The notes: generated by a model not told the origin, from the letters alone. Counted from the stretch's first letter, positions 18,813 to 28,874 are shown. The stretch: DNA of 49,967 bases from Aquiluna sp. (GCA_018402685.1 JAGYIJ010000003.1:1-49967); one strand, 5' to 3'. Numbers and translations: made by a program.

Positions 18813-20661
18813 CTAGCGAACCGCGGACGGCAACCGCCAAATCTGCAGATCGAGGGCGACGGCGTCGTAGCGAATCTTGCCGCCAACCACCCTCAGGGCA
18901 CCATTGCCAAACAGGTTTTCCGCACTCTCAATACCGCCAACCGCATCCTTTGGAATTTCGACCCTGCGGTCTTTTCCTCTGGATGCAATAACCAAGACTG
19001 ACTCAGTCTTAGATTCGCGAATAAAGGCCATTGCCTCTTTCGAGACATAGAGCCAGCGCATCGAACCCTCAACCAGTGAGCGGTGCTTTTTGCGAATCTG
19101 AGCAAGCCTTGAATAGGTCTCAATCATGGTGGTGTCGCTCTTGCGCTCACCATTCCATGGAATCGGAGTTCTGGAGTATTCACCGTTTAGGCCATCAAGA
19201 CCAAACTCGTCTCCGGCAAAGATCATTGGGATACCGGGGAAGGTGAACTGCAGGCCAGCGGCGACCCGCTGGCTGCCAGGGATTGTGAAGGTCTTAAACC
19301 TTCCGGTGTCGTGAGTGTCTAGAGCGTTGAGGTTATGCAAGCGAACATGCCAGGGGAAGATACCTGCAAACCGGTTATGCAGTTCCACGAACTGCTCGGC
19401 GGAGATGCCCTTGCGACCAATGCCGACCTGGCCCTCTTCTCTTGAGTCGGTGGGGTTCCAGAGCCAGCGCCAGGCGGGTTTGGTGAAATTGGAATAGGTC
19501 ATCGTGGACTGGTAGTTGTCGCCCTCGACGTGGTTGGCGGCATCGGAGGTGAACTCGCCAATCAAGAAGGAATTGGGGTTGATCTCATCCATGGTTTTTC
19601 TGATGGTGTTAGCAACATCCCGATTGAAATCATCTCCACGAATAAGCCCGGTCATATTCGCAACATCGATGCGCCAGCCATCAAGGCCATAGGGAGCCTT
19701 GAGCCATTTGGCAACTACGGAAGTTTTGCCCTCAATGAATCTCTTGCGCAGCTCTTTGGAGTTCCAGTTGAACTTTGGAAGTGATTTCACTCCCCACCAG
19801 GAGTCATAGGTCTTGTTGCCATTAGAAAAGTAATAGAACTCGGACTCGGCTGCCCTTGGGTTTCCATAGGCGGCCCTAAACCACTCGTGCTTGTCTCCAG
19901 AGTGGTTTGCGGTCAGGTCTCCCATGACCTTGAAGCCCATGGAATGGGCCCTGTCAACAAGTGAGCTCAGCGCCTTGTTGCCACCCAAGAGTGGGTCAAC
20001 CACCTCAAAGCTAGATGCGTCATAGCGGTGGTTAGAACCGCCTGGGAAGAACGGGGTCAGATACAAAATGGTCGCGCCGACTTTTTTAAGGTGATCGAGG
20101 TGTTCCTCGATGCCCTTTAGGTCACCGCGGAATAGTTGCTCTGCGGTGCCGGGACCCTTGCCAATCACCTTGTCGTTCCACTCCTTGGGGATTGCCCACT
20201 CCGGGAGCTTGCGCTTGTCAGCCTCATCGCTTTTGGCAAAGCGGTCTGGAAAGACCTGGTAGAGGACAGAACCGGTTGCCCACTTCGGGACCCTGTTATA
20301 GACATTGATTTTGAAATCGTCGCGGTCTGGCTGGTCTAGTTCGTGAAGGCCAACCGCGTTTAGCCAGAAACTCTCGTGATCTTTGAGCTCGATGAAAAAC
20401 CGGTAGTGGACCTCTGGGTTATAGATAACTATCTGACCCTCATACCAGTCCCAGCCGTGACGCTTCATCAGTGGCTTGAACTTTGGGGTCAGAAAACCCT
20501 CGCCGGAGTCTGACTGCCTGGCGACAACCTGCTTGATCTTGCCCATGGATTCGTGGATGCGAATCCGGATCTTGACCTTGTCCATAAGCTTTGGACGCTG
20601 GTTCTGCAACATAGAGCGCGGAGCCGTCGTGATGGGGCTTGAGAGCAAGAGGTTGGGGCAT
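18813..20661 (-). CDS. GH13 alpha-amylase/neopullulanase-type glycosidase, frame-interrupted
   Basis: It hydrolyses alpha-1,4 (and possibly alpha-1,6) glucans or maltodextrins. An N-terminal beta-sandwich-like region (HHDGSALYV; VKIRIRIHESMG) precedes the GH13 barrel: VLYQVFPDRFAKS, LTPFFPGGSNHRYD, DLTANHSG, nucleophile GLDGWRIDVANM, acid/base FLIGEFTSD, and LDTHDTGRF (conserved His-Asp). No signal peptide is seen, so it is probably cytosolic. The first ~22 codons from the ATG at 20661 are in one frame and the rest in the other; removing one base near 20586-20591 (AAGCTT) gives 615 aa. It follows malG by 13 bases and so is the last gene of the maltodextrin transport operon. Confidence 0.88.
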
Positions 20662-20674
20662 GACTACAACGCTA

Positions 20675-21598
20675 CTAGCCCTTGACCGCACCGCCGGTTA
20701 GACCCGACACGATGTATCTCTGGAGATACAAGAACAAGGCAACGATCGGGATAGCAGCCAACACCGCACCGGCTGCAAACACCGTCCAGTTTTGACCAAA
20801 CTGGTTCGAGACATACATGTACAAACCAACCGCCAGAGTTCTCGACTCAGGATTGGTCAAGATGATGTTCGCCAGGATGAAGTCAGAGCTGGTGCCGATA
20901 AATGCCAGCAATCCAATGACGGCCAAGATCGGAGCTGCGAGCCTGAGGATAATGCCATAGAAGATCTGGGTGTGGGTAGCACCATCGATCTTGGCAGCCT
21001 CGTCGAGCTCCTTTGGAATGGTGTTGAAAAACCCATACATCAAATAGGTGTTTGCTCCGAGTGCTCCACCGAGGTAAACCATGATCAGCGCGAGCTGAGA
21101 TCCGATTCCGAGGAATGGAAAGACGTTTCCGATCTCAACCAGGAGCGCGTAGATGGCAACCAGTGCCAAAAGCTGCGGGAACATCTGAACCAGGATCAGG
21201 GTCAGTAGACCCGCTCTTCTGCCGGTGAAGCGCAGCCTTGAAAACGCATAGGCGGCGAGCGCCGATAGGAACACCGAACCGATTGCTGCGGTGCCGGAGA
21301 TAAACAGCGTGTTCACAAACCAGTTTGCATAGGGCCGATAGGGGTCATTGAACAGATCCCGATAGTTATCCAGCGTGAAGGAGGTGAAAAGCGACGAGGT
21401 GAACTGCGTGGCATCTGCAAATGAACCCGAGATCACATAGACAATCGGGAACAGCGAATAAACCACAACAACCAGGCCAATGGCGTGACGCCATCCCTTG
21501 GTTTTGGCCCACCTGCCAAAGCTCAGCTTGCGCTCATCGGTCAGGTTTGCCCGAGCAGCCTCATAGGCTTTGCGCTCTTGTTTGGTCATCTCCGCCAT
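20675..21598 (-). CDS. malG: Maltose/maltodextrin ABC transporter permease MalG
   Basis: The protein has 307 aa. After a basic N-terminus (GRWAKTKGWRH) come six membrane spans and the permease EAA loop (KELDEAAKIDGATHTQIFYG), which contacts the ATPase. It is the second membrane component of a carbohydrate importer. The stop of malF overlaps its start region (21598). No ATPase (malK/msmX) is encoded in the operon or elsewhere in the window, so a shared one elsewhere on the chromosome is likely. Confidence 0.92.
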   Translation of the reverse strand: MAEMTKQERKAYEAARANLTDERKLSFGRWAKTKGWRHAIGLVVVVYSLFPIVYVISGSFADATQFTSSLFTSFTLDNYRDLFNDPYRPYANWFVNTLFISGTAAIGSVFLSALAAYAFSRLRFTGRRAGLLTLILVQMFPQLLALVAIYALLVEIGNVFPFLGIGSQLALIMVYLGGALGANTYLMYGFFNTIPKELDEAAKIDGATHTQIFYGIILRLAAPILAVIGLLAFIGTSSDFILANIILTNPESRTLAVGLYMYVSNQFGQNWTVFAAGAVLAAIPIVALFLYLQRYIVSGLTGGAVKG

Positions 21599-23230
21599 TA
21601 GTTCACATCCTCTAGAGTCTTGGTCCTTCTAAAGGAGAAGTAGGAAATGGTTCCCACCACAAAGAAGATCAGGATCGAGAACGCCGATGCCAAACCAAAG
21701 TCTCTACCCTCCCCGGTGGAGAAGGCGATCTTGTAGACCATGGAGATCAAGATGTCGCTGTGGCCAACATTGATCGTGGCATTGAAGTCCTTCGGACCAC
21801 CGCCGGTCAATAGATAGATCAGCGAGAAGTTGTTGAAGTTGAATGCAAACGATGTAATCAACAGTGGGGCAATTGACACCAGCAACAGCGGCAACTTGAT
21901 TAGCCTGAGCTGTTGCCACGGTGTTGCCCCGTCGATACGAGCTGATTCCATCAGCTCCTCGGGTATCGACTGCAGTGCTCCTGTTGTGATCAGGAACATG
22001 TAGGGGAAACCAAGCCAGAGGTTCACCATCAAAATCGATATCTTGGCCAACAGCTCATCCGTGAGCCACGGCACCTCAGCACCACCAAGCAAGACCTGAT
22101 TGATAAAACCAAAGTCCTCGTTCATCAGCGCTCGCCAAACAAACGCGGATAGGAAGCCCGGGAACGCATAGGGCAAGACCATTGCCACCCGATACCAACG
22201 CTGTCCTCTCAGCTTGGCATCGTTGAACAAAATCGCCAGCCCCAAACCAAGGGCGAAGGTTGTGATGACCGAGAGAATCGCAAACGTGAAGGTCCAGAGC
22301 GTCACTCTTAGAAGCGGCCCGCGAATACCCTCCTCGGTGACGGCTCTGGTGAAGTTATCCATTCCGATAAACACCCGCCAACCCGGGGCCAGCTCTTCAC
22401 CATCTTGTGCTGTGTAGATGCCCTGGCCGGTGTCAAAGAAGACCTTGCCGTCTTCGACCCGGGTCATGGTGTCAAGCTCCTCGTTGAAATCCAGCCTTGG
22501 CCTAAAGGTCACAGCCTGCGAGGCATCTGGGGTCATGATGAAGTAGGACTCGATGCTGTCCTCGAGATAGACCCGCATGCGCAAAGCCTCTTCCTGACGC
22601 TCGACTACCTGAGCAAACGAGAGCTCCTGGAACCCTTCGGAAGAAACCGCCTTGCCAAGTGAATTGAACTGCAGGATTAATCGCGGGGCTAAAGACCTGG
22701 TCGGCCTGGCCGACCTTTACCTCTTGATTGCCCGCTTGGTCTATAAAGGTGACAAGAAAGCCCAACCCACCATCTGGTCCCTCAACGACGCTGAGCGGGT
22801 AAACATTCGCCTCCGGGACCCTGGTCTGGCCATTCAGCAAGAGTGCATTGATGGCATCGGGCTTATCGGAGTTGTGCATGGTGCCGTAGTTGGTGAAGGC
22901 GATATACGCCGAGTAACCAACCACAAAAACTTGAAAAATGAGCATGAAGATCAGCCCTGGGAGCAGGTACTTGGCCGGCAGATTGCCGCGCTTCAGAAAT
23001 GCCCAGTTCACCAAAACGGTGACCAGGGTGACTATTCCAGCGAACAGGTAGTCCTGATTGGTAATAAGCACCATGACCGCGAACAGCATCGCGGCATCTA
23101 AGAGAGCCAAAAGAATGATCTTGATGACAATGCCCATCAAAGATGGGGTGCCACCGTCATTGAGCGCAGTGTTTTTCTTCTTGCGCCCCTCGGGCAACCT
23201 GAAATCCAGGCCGAGTCTTTGCTCTGTCAT
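21598..23230 (-). CDS. malF: Maltose/maltodextrin ABC transporter permease MalF, frame-interrupted
   Basis: Three N-terminal hydrophobic segments (from IVIKIILLALLDAAMLFAVM to LLPGLIFMLIFQVFVV), an extended extracytoplasmic loop (about residues 125-250), and a C-terminal permease core with the EAA motif (PEELMESARIDGATPWQQLR) match MalF. The loop is split between two frames; removing one base near 22669-22674 (CTGCAG) joins QFNSLGKAVSSEGFQEL to VERQEEALRMRVYLEDSIE and gives 543 aa. It partners with MalG and takes substrate from MalE. A GH13 glycosidase gene follows malG. Confidence 0.9.
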
Positions 23231-23262
23231 TTGTTTCCTTGCAGAAGGTTAGTTACAAGAGA

Positions 23263-23297
23263 AAAGGGAGCGTCTAAATACTTTAGACGCCCCCTTT
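23263..23297 (-). terminator. Strong hairpin between malE and malF
   Basis: A 16-bp stem with a single mismatch (23263-23278 with 23282-23297, loop 3 bases) lies in the 84-base malE-malF gap, just after the malE stop. The minus-strand transcript continues with a U/C-rich stretch. It can act as partial terminator or 3'-end protector so that malE mRNA exceeds the permease mRNA, which is common for binding-protein operons. Confidence 0.7.
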
Positions 23298-23314
23298 CTC
23301 GTTAGTTGATTTGA

Positions 23315-24562
23315 TTAGCCAGCAATTGCTGCGTTGATCTCATCAATCATCTTCTGCCAACCTTCACGAGCATCTACCTTGCCGTCGAAGATTGCTGCCT
23401 GGGTAGCACCCCATGAAGCCCATACGGAGTTCATTGCAGGGATGTTAGGCATTGGGGCTGCGTTGGCACCAGCTGCACCGAAACCGGCAACAATCTTGTT
23501 GTCACCAGCTGCCTCTAGGGCACCGATGTGAGCTGGGATACGGCCACCGACCTCGAAGATCTCAGTCTGAACTGCCTCGGAGGCAATGTACTCAGAAAGG
23601 AACTTGTTTACATACAGTGGGTCCTCGGTCTGTGAGGAAACATAGAAACCGAAGGCTCCCATGAACTGGTTAGGAGTCTCGCCACCAACTGAAGGCAGTG
23701 AGTAGATGGCGTAGCCATCCTCGCCTAGAGCCTCAGCAATACCAGGAACTGCCCATGGACCGGTTACCCAGCAGGGGATCTCTCCGGCCTTGACACCAGC
23801 TTCAATGTCTCCGTAGCCCATCAGGCTCTTGGTTGGACCGAACTCGGCTAGCCACTCAGCGTAGGCAAAGCCTTCTTCGCCAGCCATACCGAGCTCTGAG
23901 GTGTAGGAACCATCAGCGTTCGAAACGAATACTGGAGCACCGAATGAGGTCTGGAAGTAGTACATGTGGTACGAGTCAAGGTCATCTGGGTTCCTCTGAA
24001 CCTGGAAGCCAGTTTCAACTAGCTCTTCAAAGCTTGCTGGCTGCTCTGGAACCAATGCACTGTTGCAAACCAGGGCGATGTTCTCAACGCCAAATGGCAG
24101 ACCGTAAAGAGCGTTGTCGTAGGAGAACGCCGCAAGAGCGTTCGAGCGGAAGTCGGACAGAGCAGCACCTAGCTCAACAGGTGCGATAACACCAGCTGAA
24201 ACCAGCTGGCCAGTCCAGTCGTGAGCACCGACCAACATGTCTGGTCCCTCACCGGTTGGAATTGCGGTAGCCGCCTCGTCGCGGATGGATCCGAATTCCT
24301 TAATTACAAGCTCGACTGCGATGCCGGTGTCGGCTTCGAACTGGGCAGCAACGCCCTCAAGCGAACGTGCAGCGTTGTCGTCAACCCAAACAACTAGGGT
24401 TTCGATCGCTGGAGACTGCTCGGCTGGCGCCTCGGCTGTCTGAGTTGCGGTAGCAGTTGCGGTTGGCGTCGCAGCTTCTTCAGCTGCACAACCGGATAGA
24501 ACTAGCGCTGATGCTGCGGCAATTGAGCCGAGAGCAAACAGGCTGCGCTTAGTTGATTTCAA
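23315..24562 (-). CDS. malE: Maltose/maltodextrin-binding lipoprotein MalE
   Basis: The protein has 415 aa. A lipoprotein signal (KRSLFALGSIAAASALVLSGC, lipobox cysteine at 25) and a Thr/Ala-rich linker precede the type-I solute-binding fold: IETLVVWVDDNAARSLEGVA, GPDMLVGAHDWTGQLVSAG, the hinge region LYGLPFGVENIALVCN, and GEIPCWVTGPWAVPGI. It captures maltodextrins outside the membrane and delivers them to MalFG. A GAAAGG ribosome binding site precedes the ATG. It is the first gene of malE-malF-malG-GH13; LacI-type operators sit in the intergenic region upstream. Confidence 0.93.
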   Translation of the reverse strand: MKSTKRSLFALGSIAAASALVLSGCAAEEAATPTATATATQTAEAPAEQSPAIETLVVWVDDNAARSLEGVAAQFEADTGIAVELVIKEFGSIRDEAATAIPTGEGPDMLVGAHDWTGQLVSAGVIAPVELGAALSDFRSNALAAFSYDNALYGLPFGVENIALVCNSALVPEQPASFEELVETGFQVQRNPDDLDSYHMYYFQTSFGAPVFVSNADGSYTSELGMAGEEGFAYAEWLAEFGPTKSLMGYGDIEAGVKAGEIPCWVTGPWAVPGIAEALGEDGYAIYSLPSVGGETPNQFMGAFGFYVSSQTEDPLYVNKFLSEYIASEAVQTEIFEVGGRIPAHIGALEAAGDNKIVAGFGAAGANAAPMPNIPAMNSVWASWGATQAAIFDGKVDAREGWQKMIDEINAAIAG

Positions 24563-24652
24563 TGGAGCACCTTTCAGTGTCTGAATAGTGATTTATAACC
24601 TGCAGTAGGCAAGTGATACAAGTTCACGCCGTATTCATTTCTTGGTCAAACT

Positions 24653-24666
24653 TGTAAACGCTTGCA
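24653..24666. promoter_or_regulatory. LacI-type operator, malE side
   Basis: TGTAAACGCTTGCA is a 14-bp imperfect palindrome of the LacI/GalR-family type (central CG). It lies 91 bases upstream of malE in the malE/alpha-glucosidase divergent region. The similarity to the palindrome before the LacI gene points to that regulator. Confidence 0.65.
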
Positions 24667-24720
24667 TACATAACGACTTCGTAACAACGGGGCAAAACCA
24701 CCTAAATCCACCTTGATTCA

Positions 24721-24732
24721 GTAAACGTTTAC
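24721..24732. promoter_or_regulatory. LacI-type operator, alpha-glucosidase side
   Basis: GTAAACGTTTAC is a perfect 12-bp palindrome with the central CG typical of LacI-family operators, 99 bases upstream of the first alpha-glucosidase gene. Together with the site at 24653-24666 it could repress both divergent transcription units. The 268-base gap holds no gene. Confidence 0.7.
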
Positions 24733-24831
24733 AGCCTTTTACAACATGCTCAAAGTGGCAATTCGAACCGAGAAGACCAGATCCTGGCACACCACAAGAT
24801 TTGTGGATAATCCCGCCGTAAGCTTTCAGCC

Positions 24832-26493
24832 ATGTCCGAAACTCTCCGATCAACTAATGCTGGCCGTGAATGGTGGCGCTCCGCAGTCATTTACCAGATC
24901 TACCCCCGCTCGTTTGCCGATGGCAATGGCGATGGCATGGGAGACATCCCGGGCATCATTTCGAGATTGGACTCGCTTCAAGAGCTAGGCATTGACGCCA
25001 TCTGGTGCTCGCCGTTTTTCACCTCTCCCCAGAATGACGCCGGCTACGACGTCGCTGACTACAGGGACATTGACCCGCTTTTTGGAAACCTAAACGACTT
25101 CGACAACCTGGTCGCCGAGGCCAAAAAGCGCGACATCAGGATCATCGTTGACCTGGTTCCAAACCACTCTTCCTCCGAGCACGCTTGGTTCCAGGCAGCC
25201 CTCAATGCAGGGCCCGGATCTCCTGAGCGCGAACGCTACATGTTCCGTGACGGCAAGGGTGAAAACGGTGAACTGCCGCCCAATAACTGGGGTTCGGTGT
25301 TTGGTGGACCGGCATGGACCAGGGTCGATGACGGCCAGTGGTATTTGCACCTCTTTGACTCCACCCAGCCAGATTTCAATTGGGAAAACAAAGAGGTTCG
25401 CGAAGAGTTCAAGTCGATTCTTAGGTTCTGGCTAGACCGCGGCGCTGCTGGTTTCCGCATTGATGTGGCTCACGCACTGATCAAAGAAGCGGGGCTTCCA
25501 GACCTTGCCGAGCAGCTCACCACCATGAGTGGTGAAGATGCCGAGAGGCCAAAGGACCGGGTCAGCCCGCACCCATTCTGGGGCCAAGAGGGTGTCCACG
25601 AGATCATTCGCGAGTGGAGAGAGGTCTTGGACGAATACGAGGACCGTGCGATGTGTGCAGAGGCATGGATCATGCCACTAAGCCGCATGGCGAAGTGGAC
25701 CAGGCCCGATGAATATCACCAGGCATTCAACTTTGGCTACCTAGAAACCCCCTGGGATAAGGAGCGATTGCAGGCAGTAATTGATGACTCACTCAAGGAA
25801 TTCGGTGCGGTTGGAGCACCGAGCACCTGGGTGCTTTCTAACCACGACGTTATCCGGCATGCCACCCGAATGGCCTATGACAAGATCCCCAAGCAGGGCG
25901 ATGGCATCGGCCCCGACTACGAACAACCAAACATTGACCGTGGCCTCAGGCGAGCAAGGGCCGCCACCGCATTCATGCTGGGTCTGCCAGGTGGCGCATA
26001 CATCTACCAGGGTGAGGAGCTGGGTCTTCCCGAGCACACCACCTTAGAAGGCGAATACCGCCAAGACCCAACATTTTTTAGAACCCAAGGCAAGCGGGTT
26101 GGGAGAGATGGCTGCCGGGTTCCAATTCCTTGGGAGAAAGAGGCGCCAGCCTTCGGTTTCAATGAAACCGGTCAGAGCTGGTTACCCCAACCAGATATTT
26201 ACGCAAGCTATTCAAGAGACCAGCAGGTAGGCATCGAGGGCTCCACCCTCGAGCTCTACAAAAAGATGCTCAAGCTTAGAAAGAAGTACGAGCTTGGCCA
26301 CGGAGATTTCTCCTGGCACAAAGACTCCATAGGTGATCACTCTTTGGGTTATGTGAACTCAGGGGTTTTGGTGCTAGCCAATTTCACCGGATCGAACATC
26401 CCGATTCCTCAAGGAGAAATCTTGCTTAGCTCCCAGAACGATCTTTCCTCAGGTGTTCTAGAACATGACCAGGTCGTCTGGGTAAAGCTCTAA
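24832..26493 (+). CDS. GH13 alpha-glucosidase (first of a tandem pair)
   Basis: The protein has 553 aa. It hydrolyses terminal alpha-linked glucose from maltose/maltodextrins in the cytosol. GH13 motifs: WWRSAVIYQIYPRSFAD at the N-terminus, DLVPNHSS, nucleophile GAAGFRIDVAHAL, acid/base CAEAWIMPL, and WVLSNHDVIRH (conserved His-Asp). The C-terminal beta domain ends at residue 553. No signal peptide is seen. It shares most motifs with the next gene, whose ATG follows the TAA stop directly. It is transcribed divergently from malE across the operator region. Confidence 0.93.
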   Translation: MSETLRSTNAGREWWRSAVIYQIYPRSFADGNGDGMGDIPGIISRLDSLQELGIDAIWCSPFFTSPQNDAGYDVADYRDIDPLFGNLNDFDNLVAEAKKRDIRIIVDLVPNHSSSEHAWFQAALNAGPGSPERERYMFRDGKGENGELPPNNWGSVFGGPAWTRVDDGQWYLHLFDSTQPDFNWENKEVREEFKSILRFWLDRGAAGFRIDVAHALIKEAGLPDLAEQLTTMSGEDAERPKDRVSPHPFWGQEGVHEIIREWREVLDEYEDRAMCAEAWIMPLSRMAKWTRPDEYHQAFNFGYLETPWDKERLQAVIDDSLKEFGAVGAPSTWVLSNHDVIRHATRMAYDKIPKQGDGIGPDYEQPNIDRGLRRARAATAFMLGLPGGAYIYQGEELGLPEHTTLEGEYRQDPTFFRTQGKRVGRDGCRVPIPWEKEAPAFGFNETGQSWLPQPDIYASYSRDQQVGIEGSTLELYKKMLKLRKKYELGHGDFSWHKDSIGDHSLGYVNSGVLVLANFTGSNIPIPQGEILLSSQNDLSSGVLEHDQVVWVKL

Positions 26494-28125
26494 ATGCCCC
26501 TTCACGAACCAACGGCAGGCTCTGAGTGGTGGCGCTCTGGCATCATCTACCAGATCTACCCGCGCTCATTCGCCGACCATGGCGGCGATGGCATGGGAGA
26601 TCTGAAGGGCATCACCAATCGGCTCCCCAAGCTCAAAGAGCTTGGGATAGACGCGGTTTGGCTGAGCCCCTTTTACACCTCACCCCAAAAGGACGCCGGC
26701 TATGACGTCAGTGACTACCGCGACGTTGACCCGCTGTTTGGCGATCTAAACGACTTCGATCAGATGCTTGAAAGAGCCCACGAACTTGGTCTCAGAGTCA
26801 TGATTGACCTGGTTCCCAATCACTCATCAGACCAGCACGAGTGGTTCCAGAGTGCGCTCAATTCAAAGCCCGGTTCAAAAGAACGTTCCTATTACCACTT
26901 CAAGGATGGCAAGGGCGAAAACGGAGAGTTGCCGCCAAACAATTGGCAGTCAATGTTCGGAGGTCCCGCTTGGACCAGAGTCGAAGATGGCCAGTGGTAT
27001 TGCCACCTGTTCGACTCCTCGCAACCCGATTTGAACTGGGAAAACCAGGTGGTCAGAGATGAGTTTGAAGACATCTTGCGGTTCTGGCTAGACCGCGGGG
27101 TTGATGGTTTCAGGGTCGACCAACCTCACGCTATGGCCAAGGCCCAGGGACTGCCAGATCATCCTTATGTCGCAGAGGCTGGCGCTGGATTCATCGAAGG
27201 CCGAGAGTCTCCCCCGATGTGGTTCCAGGATTCCGTGCACGAGATATTCAGATCTTGGAGAAATATCCTGGATAGCTATCCGGGGGATCGGGCGATGTGT
27301 GGCGAGGCATATGTTTTGCCGCTCAGTTTTATGGCGCTTTGGGTTAGACCAGACGAATTTCACCAAACCTTTAACTTCAGGTTCTTAGACGCCGGTTGGG
27401 ACCAAGAAAAATTGATCTCCGCAATCAACGAATCTTTTGAAGCCTTTGACTCGGTCGGAGCACCCAGCACCTGGGTGCTAAACAATCACGATGTGATTCG
27501 CCATGCCTCGAGGTTCGGTGGCGACTATGGCAGAGCCACGGCCTCCGATGGCATTGGGCCAAACAACCCGCAGCCTGACTCCCTTTTGGGCATTACCCTC
27601 GCGAGAGCCTCAACGCTGTTCATGCTCGGACTTCCAGGAGCCAGCTACCTCTACCAAGGAGAGGAGCTTGGTCTCCCCGAGCACACCACCTTGGAACCAG
27701 AGTTCCGCCAAGACCCCACCTTTTTTAGAACCAACGGCGAGCGAGTTGGAAGAGATGGCTGCCGGGTGCCACTGCCATGGGAGGCCAATGGTCCAAGCCT
27801 GGGCTTTGGGCCAACTGCCGCCAGCTGGCTGCCCCAGCCAGCTGGCTATCTGGAACTCGCAAGAGATCTTCAGGAGAAAGATGACTCTTCAACTCTCAAC
27901 CTCTACAAGCGAGCGCTTGAAATTAGGAAAGAGCTAAAGCTTGGTGAGGGTTCGTTTGATTGGGTTAGCACCGGAGAGCTCTTGAGCTACCAAAATCAGA
28001 ACGTGATCGTGGTTCACAACTTCGGAAAAGACTGCGCCCTGCCTGCAGGCAGGCTTGTGCTGAGTTCGGACTCGGAACAAGGTGATCTGCTGAGATCCAA
28101 CCAGACTCTCTGGCTAGAGATTTAG
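26494..28125 (+). CDS. GH13 alpha-glucosidase (second of a tandem pair)
   Basis: The protein has 543 aa and is a close paralogue of the preceding gene (same WWRSGIIYQIYPRSFAD, DLVPNHSS, LPGASYLYQGEELGLPEHT blocks). Catalytic residues are in GVDGFRVDQPHAM (nucleophile), CGEAYVLPL (acid/base) and WVLNNHDVIRH. Segments around the active site differ (for example VDQPHAM instead of IDVAHAL), suggesting different chain-length or linkage preference. The start abuts the upstream stop (TAAATG), so the pair is co-translated. No terminator is evident after it. Confidence 0.92.
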   Translation: MPLHEPTAGSEWWRSGIIYQIYPRSFADHGGDGMGDLKGITNRLPKLKELGIDAVWLSPFYTSPQKDAGYDVSDYRDVDPLFGDLNDFDQMLERAHELGLRVMIDLVPNHSSDQHEWFQSALNSKPGSKERSYYHFKDGKGENGELPPNNWQSMFGGPAWTRVEDGQWYCHLFDSSQPDLNWENQVVRDEFEDILRFWLDRGVDGFRVDQPHAMAKAQGLPDHPYVAEAGAGFIEGRESPPMWFQDSVHEIFRSWRNILDSYPGDRAMCGEAYVLPLSFMALWVRPDEFHQTFNFRFLDAGWDQEKLISAINESFEAFDSVGAPSTWVLNNHDVIRHASRFGGDYGRATASDGIGPNNPQPDSLLGITLARASTLFMLGLPGASYLYQGEELGLPEHTTLEPEFRQDPTFFRTNGERVGRDGCRVPLPWEANGPSLGFGPTAASWLPQPAGYLELARDLQEKDDSSTLNLYKRALEIRKELKLGEGSFDWVSTGELLSYQNQNVIVVHNFGKDCALPAGRLVLSSDSEQGDLLRSNQTLWLEI

Positions 28126-28212
28126 TCAGCCGAATCAGATTCCAGAAATAACGCAGCACAGCGTTTCTGGGAATTGGGTTTCTAGATTCCCAAAAACAGT
28201 GCAAACTGAAGC

Positions 28213-28725
28213 ATGGATAAAAAACAAGCTCCATTGGCAGTTGACATTGAGTCTCAAGAAGCTAAGCCTTCAATGATTCCGACCAAGGCTGTGGACGCCA
28301 TCGAAGATGTCTTCCACGTCGTTCTAACGGCCCTGTTGTTCCTAGTTGCCCTAGGAGCCGTAATCTTCACGGTCCAGAGACTTCTCACCACCAGCCCCTT
28401 CTACCCAAACGGCATGCTGCAGGCCATCAACGACATTTTGTTCGTGGTCATCATCTTGGAGATTGCCCGAACCGTAATTGCTAGGTTCAACACCGGCTTC
28501 TACCAACTAAGTAGATTCTTGGTGATTGGCGTTATCGCCTCGGTCCGACACATCCTGTCGGTTGGTTCGTCCTTGACCCTCTCGATTGGCAAGACCCCGG
28601 AGGCCTTCGAACGCGGCATTATCGAACTCTTGGTCAACGGAGGCATAGTGATAGCGCTGGTCTTTGCAATTCTGATGACCCGCATGGCGGAAAAGGACTA
28701 CAAGACCAAACCCGGTCGCAGCTAG
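28213..28725 (+). CDS. PsiE-like membrane protein
   Basis: The protein has 170 aa with about four membrane spans (VVLTALLFLVALGAVIFTV; ILFVVIILEIARTVIA; FLVIGVIASVRHILSV; GGIVIALVFAILM). The pattern of conserved LLFLVAL, EIARTV and VIASVRHI matches the PsiE (phosphate-starvation-inducible) family, whose biochemical role is unknown. It stands 87 bases after the alpha-glucosidase pair on the same strand. A link to sugar use is not shown. Confidence 0.7.
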   Translation: MDKKQAPLAVDIESQEAKPSMIPTKAVDAIEDVFHVVLTALLFLVALGAVIFTVQRLLTTSPFYPNGMLQAINDILFVVIILEIARTVIARFNTGFYQLSRFLVIGVIASVRHILSVGSSLTLSIGKTPEAFERGIIELLVNGGIVIALVFAILMTRMAEKDYKTKPGRS

Positions 28726-28767
28726 CAAGGCTTCGGCCGCAATAAAGATTTCTGGCCCGAACCCAAA

Positions 28768-28790
28768 AATCCCCCGCAATGCGGGGGATT
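28768..28790 (-). terminator. Intrinsic terminator after tRNA-Tyr
   Basis: A perfect 10-bp stem (28768-28777 with 28781-28790), 3-base loop, is followed on the minus strand by a T run. Its first base is also the last base of the encoded CCA of tRNA-Tyr, so the terminator touches the mature tRNA end. Confidence 0.88.
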
Positions 28791-28874
28791 GGTGGCTAGT
28801 GAGGGATTCGAACCCCCGAAGGCTGAGCCGGCTGATTTACAGTCAGATCCCTTTGGCCGCTTGGGTAACTAGCC
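28790..28874 (-). tRNA. tRNA-Tyr (GTA anticodon)
   Basis: On the minus strand: acceptor GGCTAGT/ACTAGCC, anticodon stem CTGA/TCAG with GTA, a long class-II variable arm (CCGGCTCAGCCTTCG region), T-arm GGGGGTTCGAATCCCTC, discriminator A, encoded CCA (28790-28792). Long variable arm plus GTA identifies Tyr. Confidence 0.93.
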
